64,000 nucleotides of DNA, from the NCBI RefSeq assembly GCF_016185115.1, contig NZ_JACPOF010000029.1, positions 400,222-464,221 on the forward strand, read 5' to 3'. The stretch comes from Polaromonas sp. GTDB lineage: Bacteria > Pseudomonadota > Gammaproteobacteria > Burkholderiales > Burkholderiaceae_C. The notes under the pieces were generated by a model. That model was not told where the DNA came from, made no database searches, and saw nothing but the letters and a program-made list of their open reading frames with translations. Positions 16,584-26,490 of this stretch are shown piece after piece (positions within the stretch are counted from its first letter, which is position 1; every line of letters begins with the position of its first letter). The position numbers and the translations under genes are program-made.

Positions 16584-17378
16584 TCAAGTTGAAAACGCCT
16601 GGTTGATGCAGCGCAGATAGTCTTTCACTGTGGCCTCGTAACCCAACTCCAGCGCATCGGCAATCAGCGCGTGGCCGATGGAGACTTCCTGCACCTGCGG
16701 CACCGCGCGCAAAAAATCGGTCAGGTTGTCGCGGTTCAGGTCATGGCCGGCATTGACGTCCAAACCGGCGGCGGCAGCAGCCTTGCCTGCTTCGGTAAAC
16801 AGCGCCAGCACCTTCGCCTGGTCCGGCGTGCCCCAGGCGCGGGCGTAACTCTCGGTGTAAAACTCGACGCGGTCAGCGCCAACGGCCCTGGCGGCCGCCA
16901 TGGCGCCGGCGTCCGGGTCCATGAACAGGCTGACGCGCACGCCACGCGACTGCACCTCCCTGATCAGCGGCTTCAGGCGTTCGGCATCTAGAGGAAAGCT
17001 CCAGCCGTGGTCGCTGGTGAACTGGTCTTCACTGTCGGGCACAAAAGTGACCTGGTGCAGCGGCAGGCCGCGCGCCGACAGGTCATGCGCAATCCTCATC
17101 AGGTTCTGCAACGGATTACCCTCGACATTGAACTCGCGGCCGGGCCACTCTTTCATCATGGCGGCAATCTCGAATACGTCGTCGTCGCGGATATGGCGCT
17201 GGTCGGGCCGGGGGTGAACGGTGATGCCGCTCGCACCAGCCTCAAGGCAGAGGCGCGCCGCACGCACGACATCGGGAACGCCCAGGTGCCGGGTGTTGCG
17301 CAGCAGCGCAACCTTGTTGACGTTGACGGAGAGCGCGGTCTTGCCGCTGGGGTGAAAGGGGTGCTGGTCTGCGGTCAT
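16584..17378 (-). CDS. pdxJ: Pyridoxine 5'-phosphate synthase
   Basis: A 264-residue TIM-barrel enzyme that condenses 1-deoxyxylulose 5-phosphate with 3-amino-2-oxopropyl phosphate to pyridoxine phosphate. [13 protein letters not shown] near the start, [25 protein letters not shown] and NAGHDLN are the characteristic stretches. I use ATG 17378; the frame upstream of it overlaps recO. It is 11 bp downstream of recO, in the common recO–pdxJ–acpS order. Confidence 0.97.
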   Translation of the reverse strand: MTADQHPFHPSGKTALSVNVNKVALLRNTRHLGVPDVVRAARLCLEAGASGITVHPRPDQRHIRDDDVFEIAAMMKEWPGREFNVEGNPLQNLMRIAHDLSARGLPLHQVTFVPDSEDQFTSDHGWSFPLDAERLKPLIREVQSRGVRVSLFMDPDAGAMAAARAVGADRVEFYTESYARAWGTPDQAKVLALFTEAGKAAAAAGLDVNAGHDLNRDNLTDFLRAVPQVQEVSIGHALIADALELGYEATVKDYLRCINQAFST

Positions 17379-17389
17379 GGCCTGGGGGT

Positions 17390-18139
17390 TTAGAAAGCCT
17401 GCAATTCGCGCATCATCTGGCGGGTTTTCAGTATCTTCACATCGCAATGGTAGTGCAGCAGGCTTCGCAACTGGCTCTTGAGCTCGGGCAGGTGGTTGAC
17501 GCAGGCGTGCATGGTGTCGGCAAAGGGCGCATCGCCGTCCAGCGCCTGCTGCAGCGCCAGCCATTGCGCACCTTTGAGCGAGGCGCGGTCATCGTCATGT
17601 GCCTCACGCAGTCCGGCCTCCGCCAGCAGCACGTAGGGCGCATCGGGGTCCAGCTCCGACAGCGTGGCCGTCTGCGCATCGAGTGATGGCAGCAGCCCGA
17701 TGTCGCGCAGCAGGCGCAACTCAAACGCCCGCAACGCCACCTGCAGCGTGTCATTGCTCTGGCTGGCGATCAGTTGAACCGTGGCCGCATAGGCATCAAA
17801 CAGTACCGGGTGCGCATCTTCACGCGCCAGCAGCCGCATCAGCAACTCGTTGAGGTAATAACCCGACAGCAGGGCATCGCCGGTGGGCATGACATGACCG
17901 CCCTGCCACTCGGCGCTTTTGAGGGTACGGATTTCGGCATCGCCACCAAAGGAAACATGCAGCGGCTGCAGCGGCAGGAGGATGGGCCGGAAACTGGAAC
18001 TGGGCTTTTTCGCACCGCGCGCCACCAGCGCCACCCGCCCGTGCGTGCGGGTGAAGACTTCCAGGATCAGGCTGGACTCGCTCCAGTCGTAGCGGTGCAA
18101 TACGTAAGCAGGTTCGTCAGAAATACGTTTGGTGGCCAT
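17390..18139 (-). CDS. recO: DNA repair protein RecO
   Basis: A 249-residue recombination mediator that acts with RecF and RecR to load RecA on SSB-coated gaps. The N-terminal OB-fold reads [18 protein letters not shown] and [11 protein letters not shown]; the C-terminal helical part lacks obvious zinc cysteines, as in many proteobacterial RecO. ATG 18139 has GGTGA 5 bp upstream and is preferred over a GTG at 18154. Located downstream of era, separated by GC-rich repeat copy C. Confidence 0.93.
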   Translation of the reverse strand: MATKRISDEPAYVLHRYDWSESSLILEVFTRTHGRVALVARGAKKPSSSFRPILLPLQPLHVSFGGDAEIRTLKSAEWQGGHVMPTGDALLSGYYLNELLMRLLAREDAHPVLFDAYAATVQLIASQSNDTLQVALRAFELRLLRDIGLLPSLDAQTATLSELDPDAPYVLLAEAGLREAHDDDRASLKGAQWLALQQALDGDAPFADTMHACVNHLPELKSQLRSLLHYHCDVKILKTRQMMRELQAF

Positions 18140-18173
18140 AAGGTTCACCGTCACCCAACGAAGCGGGGCTTTC

Positions 18174-18269
18174 GCAAGCCAGGGCCGCGGAACTGGCTTT
18201 GCCAGGCCGCAGGCGCAGCGGCCCCCTCGGGGGGCAGGGAGCTACACGCAGTGAGCGACCGTGGGGGCA
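18174..18269 (-). repeat. GC-rich dispersed intergenic repeat, copy C
   Basis: About 96 bp in reverse orientation, starting right at the era stop codon when read on the minus strand (GCCCCCACGGTCGCTCAC…). The core CTGCCCCCCGAGGGGGCCGC and the CTGGCAAAGCCAGTTCCGCGG block match copy B, and the outer flank matches copy A. Confidence 0.75.
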
Positions 18270-19304
18270 CTATTCGTAGCCGAATGTCTTCACTCTGGCT
18301 TCATCATCAGCCCAGCCAGACCTGACCTTGACCCAGATTTCCAGGAACACCTTGCCGCCGGTGAGCGTTTCGAGTTCATGCCGAGCCTCCGTGCCTATGC
18401 GTTTAAGCTTTTCACCCTTCTCGCCAATGATCATGCCCTTGTGGCCGTCGCGCTCGACGACGATGGTGGCAGCCACCTTGCGAAGGTTGCCCTCTTCCTC
18501 GTACTTGTCGATGATGACGGTCGAGGTGTAGGGCAGCTCGTCGCCGGTCAGGCGGAACAGCTTTTCGCGGATGATCTCGGCCGCCATGAAGCGGTCGCTG
18601 CGGTCGGTCAGCTCCTCTGCGCCGTACATCCAAGGCTGCATGGGCAGGTATTTCTCGCAGATGCCGAACAGCCGGTCCACGTCTTTCGCGTTGTTGGCCG
18701 ACATCGGCACGAACTCGGCAAAATTGTGGCGCTCCTGCATGTCGCGCAGCCAGGGGGCGATTTCGGCGCGGCGGTGTATCAGGTCAAACTTGTTGGCCAG
18801 CAGGATGGCCGGTGTTTTTTCGGGCAGCAGGGCCAGGACCTTGGCATCGGCCAGGTTGAACTGCCCGGCCTCGACGACAAACACAATCAGGTCCACGTCA
18901 TTGACGGTGCCGACGACCGTGCGGTTCAGCGAGCGGTTCAGGGCATTGCCGTGGCGGGTCTGGAAGCCCGGGGTGTCGACAAATACAAACTGGGTCTCCT
19001 TCACCGTCCGCATGCCGGTGATGCGGTGGCGCGTCGTCTGCGCCTTGCGTGAGGTGATGCTGATCTTCTGGCCGACCAGCGCGTTGAGCAGCGTGGATTT
19101 ACCGACGTTGGGCTTGCCGACAATGGCGATCAGGCCGCAGCGCTGGGACTCAACAGGCGGCGCATCGGCGGCCGGGGTGGTGCTGGTGCGCACTGAAAAC
19201 GCCTTGGCCAGCATCTCGTCAAGCGACTGCTCCTGCACGGGCGGACTTTCAGCCGGCTCGTTGGGTGTCTGATCGGCTGAAGGTTTTTTGGGTGCGCTGG
19301 TCAT
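18270..19304 (-). CDS. era: GTPase Era
   Basis: A 344-residue essential GTPase for 16S rRNA maturation and 30S assembly. Motifs: G1 [10 protein letters not shown]3 DTPGFQT and G4 NKFD, then a C-terminal KH domain with [15 protein letters not shown]. Compared with the usual ~300 residues it carries an N-terminal extension of about 50 residues rich in Pro, Ser, Glu and Ala, as in other Burkholderiales. It is 65 bp downstream of rnc in the conserved lepB–rnc–era order. Confidence 0.97.
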   Translation of the reverse strand: MTSAPKKPSADQTPNEPAESPPVQEQSLDEMLAKAFSVRTSTTPAADAPPVESQRCGLIAIVGKPNVGKSTLLNALVGQKISITSRKAQTTRHRITGMRTVKETQFVFVDTPGFQTRHGNALNRSLNRTVVGTVNDVDLIVFVVEAGQFNLADAKVLALLPEKTPAILLANKFDLIHRRAEIAPWLRDMQERHNFAEFVPMSANNAKDVDRLFGICEKYLPMQPWMYGAEELTDRSDRFMAAEIIREKLFRLTGDELPYTSTVIIDKYEEEGNLRKVAATIVVERDGHKGMIIGEKGEKLKRIGTEARHELETLTGGKVFLEIWVKVRSGWADDEARVKTFGYE

Positions 19305-19369
19305 GGTCTCAAAGGTCCGGCTAAGTCTGGTGATGGCTGGGCGACTGCCTGGTGTGGGCTGTCGCCAGA

Positions 19370-20071
19370 TCAGGCATCAAGGGTTTTAACAAAAGCCAGC
19401 ATGGCTGCCGCAGCCGCCTGCTCACCCGCGCGGCGCGAACCGCCTATGCCGCGCTCTGCACGGCGGTATTCGACAATTTCGCACTCAACGTCAAAGGTCT
19501 GCTTGTGCGCCGCACCCTGGGTGCCGACCACTCTATATATAGGCAGGTTCATCTTGCGCCCCTGCAGCCATTCCTGCAACTCGGTCTTGGGGTCCTTGCC
19601 TATGGCCTGCATCTGCGCGTTGATCTCGACATCCTTGAACAGGCGGCGAACCAGCTGTGACGCCACTTCAAACCCTGCGTCCAGATAAATGGCACCCAGT
19701 ACGGCCTCCAGCGCATCGGCCAGTATCGATGGCCGCTTCTGGCCGCCTGATTTGGCTTCACCCTCACCCAGGCGCAGCAGGTCGGGCAGGCCCAGTTCTA
19801 CAGCCACTTTGTGCAGCGTGTCCTGCTTGACGAGGTTGGCGCGCACCCGGGACAGGTCGCCCTCGGGCAGCTCGCTCAGGCCTTCGTACAGCAGGGCCGC
19901 CACCGCAAGATTGAGGACAGAATCGCCCAGAAACTCCAGGCGTTCGTTGTGGTCGGACGAAAAGCTGCGATGCGTCAGCGCCTGCACCAGCAGCCGTGGA
20001 TTCGAGAAATCATGCTGAAGCCGTTTTTGCAACGACTGCAGATGGGGACTCAGTGACGCACTACCTTGCAC
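19370..20071 (-). CDS. rnc: Ribonuclease III
   Basis: A 233-residue double-strand RNA endonuclease. The signature [10 protein letters not shown] at 42–51 carries catalytic acids. A C-terminal double-stranded RNA-binding domain follows, starting near [12 protein letters not shown] with [15 protein letters not shown] at the end. It begins with a GTG directly after the TAA of the upstream DUF4845 gene (0-bp gap), suggesting translational coupling. Confidence 0.96.
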   Translation of the reverse strand: MQGSASLSPHLQSLQKRLQHDFSNPRLLVQALTHRSFSSDHNERLEFLGDSVLNLAVAALLYEGLSELPEGDLSRVRANLVKQDTLHKVAVELGLPDLLRLGEGEAKSGGQKRPSILADALEAVLGAIYLDAGFEVASQLVRRLFKDVEINAQMQAIGKDPKTELQEWLQGRKMNLPIYRVVGTQGAAHKQTFDVECEIVEYRRAERGIGGSRRAGEQAAAAAMLAFVKTLDA

Positions 20072-20416
20072 TTATTTGGACTTGCCGGCGTACTTGATCA
20101 GCAGGTAGGCGGGGCCGCCAATGTGGATTTCCTTGTTGTACGCAAAAGACGCGATGATCTTGTCGCCGTCCTTGGTCACTTCAAGGTCCTTGCCGCTGAT
20201 GGATTTGATGTCATCGATCTGCGCAATCTTGTCGAAAATGGTGCGCACTTCGGCCACGGACTTTCCGTCAGCCGCAGCCTTGCTGGCGGCTTTGGTGATG
20301 GTCTGGAACTCCGTCATGGTCGGGAAGGCCTGGGCAGCAATGACGCCGATAAAGGCAAACACGCCCACCACGAACAGCACACCGATGAATGAAATACCAA
20401 GTTGTTTGTTTTTCAT
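20072..20416 (-). CDS. DUF4845 single-pass membrane protein
   Basis: A 114-residue protein with an N-terminal membrane segment (residues 8–30, LGISFIGVLFVVGVFAFIGV) resembling a type IV pilin-like N-terminus, followed by a small soluble domain. It is regularly found between lepB and rnc in beta- and gammaproteobacteria and is annotated as DUF4845; its function is not known. The ATG at 20416 has a good AGGAG Shine–Dalgarno. Confidence 0.88.
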   Translation of the reverse strand: MKNKQLGISFIGVLFVVGVFAFIGVIAAQAFPTMTEFQTITKAASKAAADGKSVAEVRTIFDKIAQIDDIKSISGKDLEVTKDGDKIIASFAYNKEIHIGGPAYLLIKYAGKSK

Positions 20417-20491
20417 GTATTTCTCCTGCTTAAGCCCCAACCCCAAACTGCAGCAGGCCCCAGCCACCGACCGGCCGCAGGCCTGAATGCA

Positions 20492-21469
20492 TCAATTAAA
20501 AGCGCCTATGCGCTTGAGGTTACCGAAATTCATCCAGACAAAAAAGGCTTTGCCTACGATGTTTTTCTCCGGCACAAACCCCCAGTAGCGCGAATCAAGC
20601 GAATTATCGCGGTTGTCGCCCATCATGAAGTAGTGCCCTTCGGGAACTTTGCAAACCACGCCCTCGCTACTGTAACGGCAATTCTGCTTGAACGGAAAGT
20701 CCTCGGCACCCGGAATAAAGGCAGGACGGTCGTCATCATTGAGAATGCGGTAGGGCTTGCCGCCGTTGACTTCCTGGAACTGCCTGGCGTAGCGCATGGA
20801 GTCTTCGTCAAAAAAATCCGGCAGCGCAGTCTTGGCCAAAGGCTTGCCATTGACAGTCAGTTTCTTATTGAGATAGGCCACCTCGTCACCAGGCACACCC
20901 ACCACACGCTTGATGTAGTCGAGGCTGGGTTTGGGCGGGTAACGGAACACCATGACATCCCCGCGCTGCGGGCTGTTGTTGTCCAGTATCTTGGTATTGA
21001 TCACCGGCAGGCGCACACCGTAATGGAATTTATTGACCAGTATCAGGTCATTGATAAGCAGCGTCGGGATCATGGAGCCCGAAGGAATCTTGAAGGGCTC
21101 GAACAAAAACGAGCGCAGCAGGAAAACCACCACGATCACCGGAAACAGGCCGGCGGTCCAGTCCAGCCACCAAGGTTGCATGATGAGGCGGGTGCGTGCC
21201 TCGCTGGTGTTGTCGTCAACCTGCGTAATGCCCTTGCTGGCGAGCTCCGCGCGCCGCGTTGCAGCATTTTCGTCCAGCACCGCGACCGCCTTGCGGCGCT
21301 GGGGCAGGAAGTAAAAACGTTCGGCTACCCAATAGAGGCCGGTGACGACCGTGGCGACGAACAGCAGGAGCGAGAAGTTGCCCTCCACCACACCAAAATA
21401 CCAGAGCGCACCGTAGCCGACAAACATGGCCAGCACGACGGCTGTGATTGAACCCATCAGATTACGCAT
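20492..21469 (-). CDS. lepB: Signal peptidase I
   Basis: A 325-residue inner-membrane serine protease that removes signal peptides. Two N-terminal hydrophobic spans plus a segment around 105–120 anchor it; the catalytic domain has Ser in IPSGSMIPTL (about 132) and Lys in DYIKRVVGVPGDE (about 187). The C-terminal MGDNRDNSLDSRYWGFVP box is canonical. Its ATG overlaps the lepA stop by one base (TAATG), so the two are translationally coupled. Confidence 0.97.
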   Translation of the reverse strand: MRNLMGSITAVVLAMFVGYGALWYFGVVEGNFSLLLFVATVVTGLYWVAERFYFLPQRRKAVAVLDENAATRRAELASKGITQVDDNTSEARTRLIMQPWWLDWTAGLFPVIVVVFLLRSFLFEPFKIPSGSMIPTLLINDLILVNKFHYGVRLPVINTKILDNNSPQRGDVMVFRYPPKPSLDYIKRVVGVPGDEVAYLNKKLTVNGKPLAKTALPDFFDEDSMRYARQFQEVNGGKPYRILNDDDRPAFIPGAEDFPFKQNCRYSSEGVVCKVPEGHYFMMGDNRDNSLDSRYWGFVPEKNIVGKAFFVWMNFGNLKRIGAFN

Positions 21470-23280
21470 TAGTCTTCTACCTGCAAGATGGCGAGGAAGG
21501 CCTCCTGGGGCACTTCAACCGAGCCGATTTGTTTCATGCGCTTTTTACCCGCTTTTTGTTTTTCAAGGAGCTTGCGCTTGCGGGAAATATCACCGCCGTA
21601 ACACTTGGCAATCACGTTCTTGCGCAGTGCCTTGATTGTCTCACGCGCAATGATGTTGGCACCGATGGCCGCCTGTATGGCCACGTCGAACTGCTGGCGG
21701 GAAATGATCTCGCGCATTTTGGCAACGACTGCACGGCCGCGATAGGCGGACTGGCTGCGGTGGACGATGATTGAGAGCGCGTCAACCTTCTCACCATTGA
21801 GCAGGATGTCCACCTTGACCACGTCGGACGCCCGGAACTCCTTGAAGGTGTAGTCCATCGAGGCATAGCCGCGAGACACTGATTTCAGCTTGTCGAAGAA
21901 ATCGAGCACGATCTCGCCCAGCGGCATCTCATAGGTGAGCATGACCTGCTTGCCGTGATAAGCCATGTTGAGTTGCACGCCGCGCTTCTGGTTGGCCAGC
22001 GTCATCACGGCACCCACATAGTCCTGAGGCATGTAAAGGTGCACGGTCACGATGGGCTCACGGATCTCACTGACTTTACCGGCGTCGGGAATCTTGGACG
22101 GGTTTTCGACCATGATGGTCTCGCCGTCGGACCTGAGGACTTCATACACCACGCTCGGGGCCGTGGTAATCAGGTCCTGGTCGAATTCGCGTTCCAGCCG
22201 CTCCTGCACGATTTCCATGTGCAGCAGGCCCAGGAAACCGCAGCGGAAGCCAAAGCCCAGCGCCTCGCTGACCTCGGGTTCGTAGTGCAGGGAAGCATCG
22301 TTGAGCTTGAGCTTTTCAAGTGCATCACGAAGCGACTCGTATTCGCTGGCCTCTGATGGATACAGACCGGCAAAAACCGCAGGCTGGATTTCCTTGAAGC
22401 CGGGAAGCGCCTCGGTCGCGGTGAAGGATGCGCCACCAGTGCCCGGCTTGATCAGGGTGATGGTGTCGCCAACGCGTGCGGCCTGGAGTTCCTTGATGCC
22501 GGCGATCACAAAACCGACTTCGCCGGTTTCGAGTGCAGGACGCGGCTCGGTATGCGGCGTGAATACGCCCAATTGCTCGGCGTTGTACATCGCCTCGCTC
22601 GCCATCAGCTTGATGCGGTCACCCTTGGCGAGCCGCCCGTCCACCACACGCACCAGCATGACCACCCCAACGTAGGCGTCATACCAGCTGTCGATGATCA
22701 TCGCCCGCAGCGCACCTGAAGGATTGCCTTTGGGAGGCGGAATCCTGGCGACCACCGCCTCCAGAATTTCATCGATCCCCATGCCGGTCTTCGCGCTGCA
22801 GGGAATCGCGTCCGTAGCGTCAATGCCGATGACTTCTTCTATTTCCTGTTTGGCGTTCTCGGGATCAGCCTGCGGCAAATCCATCTTGTTGAGCACCGGT
22901 ACGACCTCGACGCCGAGATCGAGCGCGGTGTAGCAATTGGCAACTGTCTGCGCTTCAACGCCCTGGCTCGCATCGACAACCAGCAGCGCACCTTCACATG
23001 CAGACAACGAGCGGCTGACTTCATACGAAAAGTCAACGTGGCCCGGCGTGTCGATGAGATTGAGGTTGTAAACCTGTCCATCAAGTGCCTTGTATTTGAG
23101 CGCAGCGGTCTGCGCCTTGATGGTTATCCCACGCTCTTTTTCAATATCCATCGAGTCGAGCACCTGCGCGCTCATCTCGCGATCCTGCAATCCACCGCAT
23201 CGTTGTATGAGTCGATCTGCGAGCGTCGACTTGCCGTGATCAATGTGCGCAATGATCGAAAAGTTTCTGATGTGATTCAT
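21469..23280 (-). CDS. lepA: Elongation factor 4
   Basis: A 603-residue translational GTPase that back-translocates or remodels stalled ribosomes. G1 [10 protein letters not shown]3 DTPGHVDFS and G4 NKMD are intact, and the C-terminal LepA-specific domain ends with [16 protein letters not shown], a basic tail. I chose ATG 23280 over the TTG directly before it. It heads the lepA–lepB–DUF4845–rnc–era–recO–pdxJ–acpS run; its promoter should be in the gap upstream. Confidence 0.97.
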   Translation of the reverse strand: MNHIRNFSIIAHIDHGKSTLADRLIQRCGGLQDREMSAQVLDSMDIEKERGITIKAQTAALKYKALDGQVYNLNLIDTPGHVDFSYEVSRSLSACEGALLVVDASQGVEAQTVANCYTALDLGVEVVPVLNKMDLPQADPENAKQEIEEVIGIDATDAIPCSAKTGMGIDEILEAVVARIPPPKGNPSGALRAMIIDSWYDAYVGVVMLVRVVDGRLAKGDRIKLMASEAMYNAEQLGVFTPHTEPRPALETGEVGFVIAGIKELQAARVGDTITLIKPGTGGASFTATEALPGFKEIQPAVFAGLYPSEASEYESLRDALEKLKLNDASLHYEPEVSEALGFGFRCGFLGLLHMEIVQERLEREFDQDLITTAPSVVYEVLRSDGETIMVENPSKIPDAGKVSEIREPIVTVHLYMPQDYVGAVMTLANQKRGVQLNMAYHGKQVMLTYEMPLGEIVLDFFDKLKSVSRGYASMDYTFKEFRASDVVKVDILLNGEKVDALSIIVHRSQSAYRGRAVVAKMREIISRQQFDVAIQAAIGANIIARETIKALRKNVIAKCYGGDISRKRKLLEKQKAGKKRMKQIGSVEVPQEAFLAILQVED

Positions 23281-23344
23281 CAACGAGAACGCCTAAGTAC
23301 TTGAAAGTATTGCGAAGAAACAGGAGGCCATTCGAGATGGCCAT

Positions 23345-23409
23345 AAAAAAGGGCGCGTCGATTGCGACGCGCCCTGAACCAACAATCTATGGCAACTGCG
23401 ATAGTTGGA
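23345..23409 (-). ncRNA. Candidate small RNA upstream of lepA
   Basis: On the minus strand a -10-like TACAAT (23416–23421) is followed about 7 bp later by a stretch of roughly 65 nt with two stem-loops. The first pairs CCAACTAT with ATAG…TTGG, and the second is a perfect GGGCGCGTCG/CGACGCGCCC stem followed by TTTTTT, a textbook intrinsic terminator. It is separate from the mucD terminator (23766–23798). No convincing small protein is encoded. It might instead be an attenuator in a long lepA leader. Confidence 0.4.
23351..23374 (-). terminator. Strong intrinsic terminator in the mucD–lepA gap
   Basis: A perfect 10-bp stem (GGGCGCGTCG / CGACGCGCCC) with a 4-nt loop, followed on the minus strand by six T (23345–23350). 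It is too far from mucD to be that gene's terminator, and lies 65 bp before lepA, so it ends a separate short transcript or attenuates the lepA leader. Confidence 0.75.
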
Positions 23410-23490
23410 AACTTCATTGTAGGCAAAAAGCCGGAAGCCAACAGTCCCAAAATGCCCATATTTTTGTCGTTGCAGCCTAGCAACAAGAAA

Positions 23491-23512
23491 CTTATGCACA
23501 ACTTATTCACAA
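23491..23512 (+). repeat. Tandem DnaA-box-like 11-bp direct repeats
   Basis: CTTATGCACAA is followed directly by CTTATTCACAA, each one mismatch from the DnaA box TTATCCACA and spaced by 11 bp, one helical turn. A weaker inverted match, TGTGAATCA, is at 23551–23559. The surrounding 23400–23750 is AT-rich. Could bind DnaA, but the locus does not otherwise look like oriC. The rest of 23410–23765 shows no gene. Confidence 0.4.
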
Positions 23513-23765
23513 TTTTAGCCTGCTTGGCTCTGGACAACATGTGGGTGATCTGTGAATCAAGCCTGAATAACCTGATTTGAGTGAAGAATGCATTGGGAAG
23601 CGACTTTTATATATGCAAAAGCCTCGCCAAAGCCCGCCTATTCTAACCAAACCCGCCATTCACGGAGAACAAAAGTCAGCGATTACTAACAAAATAGATT
23701 GAAATCAGGCTGAAAAATCTTTTTCAAAAATTTATTTTGGCGTGCAGTGAAAGCACGTTCGGACG

Positions 23766-23798
23766 AGAAAAACCCCCAATTCCTGCAGGTTATGGGGG
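23766..23798 (-). terminator. mucD terminator
   Basis: On the minus strand CCCCCA pairs with TGGGGG around an inner CCTGCAGG palindrome, followed by TTTTT. It lies 32 bp after the mucD stop and ends the rpoE–rseA–rseB–mucD transcript. Confidence 0.75.
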
Positions 23799-23829
23799 CC
23801 TGGTTGAAGCGCAGGAGAGGGAGTGACAT

Positions 23830-25290
23830 TCAGCGCGCAGGACGAATCAGGGCGTATTGCGCCCATTCCCCACGACGGAACAACACATTGACGGCCTTGC
23901 TTTTATCAACCTTGGCAACAGCCGCGTCAAACTCCTTCACCGTGGCAACTTCGGTGTTGGCCACGGCAAGAATCACATCACCCTCGCGCAGCCCTGCGCG
24001 TGCGGCAGAACCTTCGGCACTGTCCACCTTCACACCGCCTTTGACCTTCAGGTCTTTTTTCTGGGCGTCAGGCAGTTCGCTCACCACAAGGCCAAGCGCC
24101 TGGGCTGCACCGGCAACTGCCGCCCTGGGCTCGGAGGCTGCCGCCCGGCGTGCTGGTTTCTCGGGCTCGACTTCTGCAATAACCACAGTCAGGTCTTTTG
24201 ATGCTCCGCGCCTGAATACCGTGACGACAGCGCGAGTGCCGGGTTTGACGTTGCCAACCAGCCGCGGGAGGTCACTGGATTTTTCAATCTGCTTGCCGTC
24301 AAATTTGGTGATGATGTCGCCCGCCTCAATGCCGGCCTTCTCCGCCGGCGCGCCGCTTTCAACGCCCCTGATCAGCGCGCCCTGGGGTTTGCCGAGGCCG
24401 ATGGACTCGGCGACTTCCTTGCTCACCTGCTCAATCTGAACGCCAATGCGCCCACGAGTCACGCGACCAGCGCTGCGCAACTGGTCTGACACGCGTGCGG
24501 CCTCGTCAATCGGTATCGCAAAGGAAATGCCCTGAAAACCGCCGGAGCGGGAGTAGATCTGGCTGTTGATGCCTATCACCTCGCCGCGCATGTTCAGCAG
24601 CGGTCCGCCAGAGTTGCCGGGGTTGATGGCGACATCGGTCTGTATGAACGGCAGGTAGTCGCCGGTATCACGCTGCTTGGCGCTGACAATGCCTGCGGTA
24701 ACGGTGTTTTCAAGACCAAAGGGCGAACCGATAGCCATCACCCATTCGCCGACCTTCAGCCGGTTGACATCACCAATTTTGACGGCCGGCAATCCGGTGG
24801 CCTCAATCTTCACCACGGCGACATCACTGCGCTTGTCCGCCCCAATAATCCTGGCCTTGAACTCACGTTTGTCAGTCAGCGTCACGATCACCTCGTCGGC
24901 GCCTTCGACCACGTGGGCATTCGTCATGACAAAACCGTCGGTCGTGAGAATGAAACCCGAGCCGACACCGCGCGGCTGGTCTTCGTCAGGCTGCGGCTGG
25001 CGCTCCGGACGGGGTGAACGCGGGGTAGTAGGCGGCACAGGGATGCCAAAACGGCGGAAGAACTCCAGCATCTGCTCGTCGATGCCACTGGTGGCGCCGA
25101 CCTTGACCTTTTCGGATGTCCGGATGTTCACAACCGAAGGCCCGACCTGCTCCACCAGGTCGGTGAAGTCGGGCAGGGTACGGTTTTGTGCCCACACCGG
25201 CTGGGCAGGCAGGGCAACAGCTGCGGCCGCCAGGGCAAGCATGCCTGCAGCCAGATAGGAACGCACGGGTTTCAGGGTCAATTCATTCAT
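23830..25290 (-). CDS. mucD: DegP/MucD-type periplasmic serine endoprotease
   Basis: A 486-residue HtrA-family protease and chaperone. A Sec signal peptide (about residues 1–35, ending PVWAQ) precedes the trypsin-like domain with triad His126 (TNAHVVEG), Asp156 (KRSDVAVV) and Ser227 (NPGNSGGP). Two PDZ domains follow. It closes the rpoE–rseA–rseB–mucD operon, as in Pseudomonas algU–mucABCD, and should degrade misfolded envelope proteins under sigma-E control. ATG 25290 has GAAGAGG just upstream. A Pro/Arg-rich linker at about 85–107 replaces the usual Q-linker. Confidence 0.95.
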   Translation of the reverse strand: MNELTLKPVRSYLAAGMLALAAAAVALPAQPVWAQNRTLPDFTDLVEQVGPSVVNIRTSEKVKVGATSGIDEQMLEFFRRFGIPVPPTTPRSPRPERQPQPDEDQPRGVGSGFILTTDGFVMTNAHVVEGADEVIVTLTDKREFKARIIGADKRSDVAVVKIEATGLPAVKIGDVNRLKVGEWVMAIGSPFGLENTVTAGIVSAKQRDTGDYLPFIQTDVAINPGNSGGPLLNMRGEVIGINSQIYSRSGGFQGISFAIPIDEAARVSDQLRSAGRVTRGRIGVQIEQVSKEVAESIGLGKPQGALIRGVESGAPAEKAGIEAGDIITKFDGKQIEKSSDLPRLVGNVKPGTRAVVTVFRRGASKDLTVVIAEVEPEKPARRAAASEPRAAVAGAAQALGLVVSELPDAQKKDLKVKGGVKVDSAEGSAARAGLREGDVILAVANTEVATVKEFDAAVAKVDKSKAVNVLFRRGEWAQYALIRPAR

Positions 25291-25410
25291 CGTCGGCCTC
25301 TTCAATAAATATGGGTGCAGTGGGATGCCAGTGGAATCCGCCCAAGACGATTTAAGGACGAACACGCATAACGCAATACCCGGGACGCTGGCCTTGCAGG
25401 CCCGCCCCGC

Positions 25411-26490
25411 CTATTTCTTCCGTTCAAGCCCACCGGCAAACATCTTGATGGTTTTCATGGGAACTTCCCCCATGACAGTCAGCCAGTAAGAGCCCACCTG
25501 CTTCGTCATGGTCTGGGTCGCCCCCAGGGACATGCTGGCTTCCTTCTCGTGACGCTGCCTGTCATAAGGCTCGACAAAGAGGGAGACCGAAGCCAGTCCA
25601 TCGGAAAAAATCCATTGCAGGGGCTCGTCAGCACCGGGGGCGGCAGAGGCCACGGCCGGGCGCTTGTAGCAACTCATGGGCGCAAAGCCGGCAACGGGGG
25701 TCTTCAGCACCCAGCCTTCGGCGCTGGCAGTCGTCTTGACCAGAACAGGTTTTTCGATCTTGTAGCCGTCGACCTTGCCCATCATGGACAGCAGCTTGTC
25801 CATCTTGACCGGGGCATCCAGCTGCAACTCGGAGAAAGCCGCCTGCTCAAGCACCTTGCCGTCCGCATCAAGCGTCTGCAATTTCACAACCATGCCGTTT
25901 TTCTGCTCCGTCCAGACGCGGTATCCGAAACGCATGGCATCTTTGGGCACGAGCACCACGATATCCGCTTCCAGCCCCGCCACACGTTCGACACCTTCCT
26001 GTCTGACCTTGTAAAACTCGGCAATACGGTTGTCTGTGGACTGCAGCAATTCAGGGAAAAGGCCCAGTGACTCGCGTTTTTCCGTTCGCACCACCTTGTG
26101 TTCGGGCATAAAGGTGACGACGCGATCGTTGTGCCTGAAAATCGAGCGCGGGGCGCCCGTCAGCGTCTCTACACGCTCGACCTGCTGGTTGCCTTCACAG
26201 ACATGCCATATCTTGCCGCTGGAAATGCTCCCGCCGGAAGACACCACATACGTGCCAATGTAGGCCTGCTTTTTGGAAGCCTCGTGCATGCGCATCAACC
26301 AGTCGTTGATGCCTCTCGCTTCGGCAGAAGACGGGGCCGGCAAAGGAGCAGGACCAGCAGGTGGCGTTTGTGCAGCCACAAAATTCATGGCCAGCAGGGC
26401 CACCCCGGCGCAAGGCCAGATGCGCCATGTCCGGCGCTTCACACGCCCGGCACTTCCAGGCAGATCAAAACCTGCTTTAACGGCCTGCAT
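25411..26490 (-). CDS. rseB: Sigma-E regulatory protein RseB/MucB
   Basis: A 359-residue periplasmic protein that binds RseA and shields it from DegS cleavage, sensing lipoprotein or LPS intermediates. A signal peptide (basic RVKRRTWR, hydrophobic core to NFVAAQ) is followed by the MucB/RseB N-terminal domain (YIGTYVVSSGGSISSGKI, RHNDRVVTFMP) and a C-terminal domain (GFAPMSCY … VSLFVEPY). The start is uncertain. I take ATG 26490, overlapping rseA by 14 bp; ATG 26514 is possible, and an even longer frame to 26682 is not credible. Confidence 0.9.
   Translation of the reverse strand: MQAVKAGFDLPGSAGRVKRRTWRIWPCAGVALLAMNFVAAQTPPAGPAPLPAPSSAEARGINDWLMRMHEASKKQAYIGTYVVSSGGSISSGKIWHVCEGNQQVERVETLTGAPRSIFRHNDRVVTFMPEHKVVRTEKRESLGLFPELLQSTDNRIAEFYKVRQEGVERVAGLEADIVVLVPKDAMRFGYRVWTEQKNGMVVKLQTLDADGKVLEQAAFSELQLDAPVKMDKLLSMMGKVDGYKIEKPVLVKTTASAEGWVLKTPVAGFAPMSCYKRPAVASAAPGADEPLQWIFSDGLASVSLFVEPYDRQRHEKEASMSLGATQTMTKQVGSYWLTVMGEVPMKTIKMFAGGLERKK

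Noticed and set aside
23280..23540. 86-residue minus-strand frame upstream of lepA
   Set aside because: It runs through the perfect terminator hairpin and the -10-like site; it has no good ribosome site and no family resemblance.
23400..23600. Chromosome origin
   Set aside because: Only two good DnaA-box-like sites are present and dnaA, dnaN, gyrB or parAB are not nearby.
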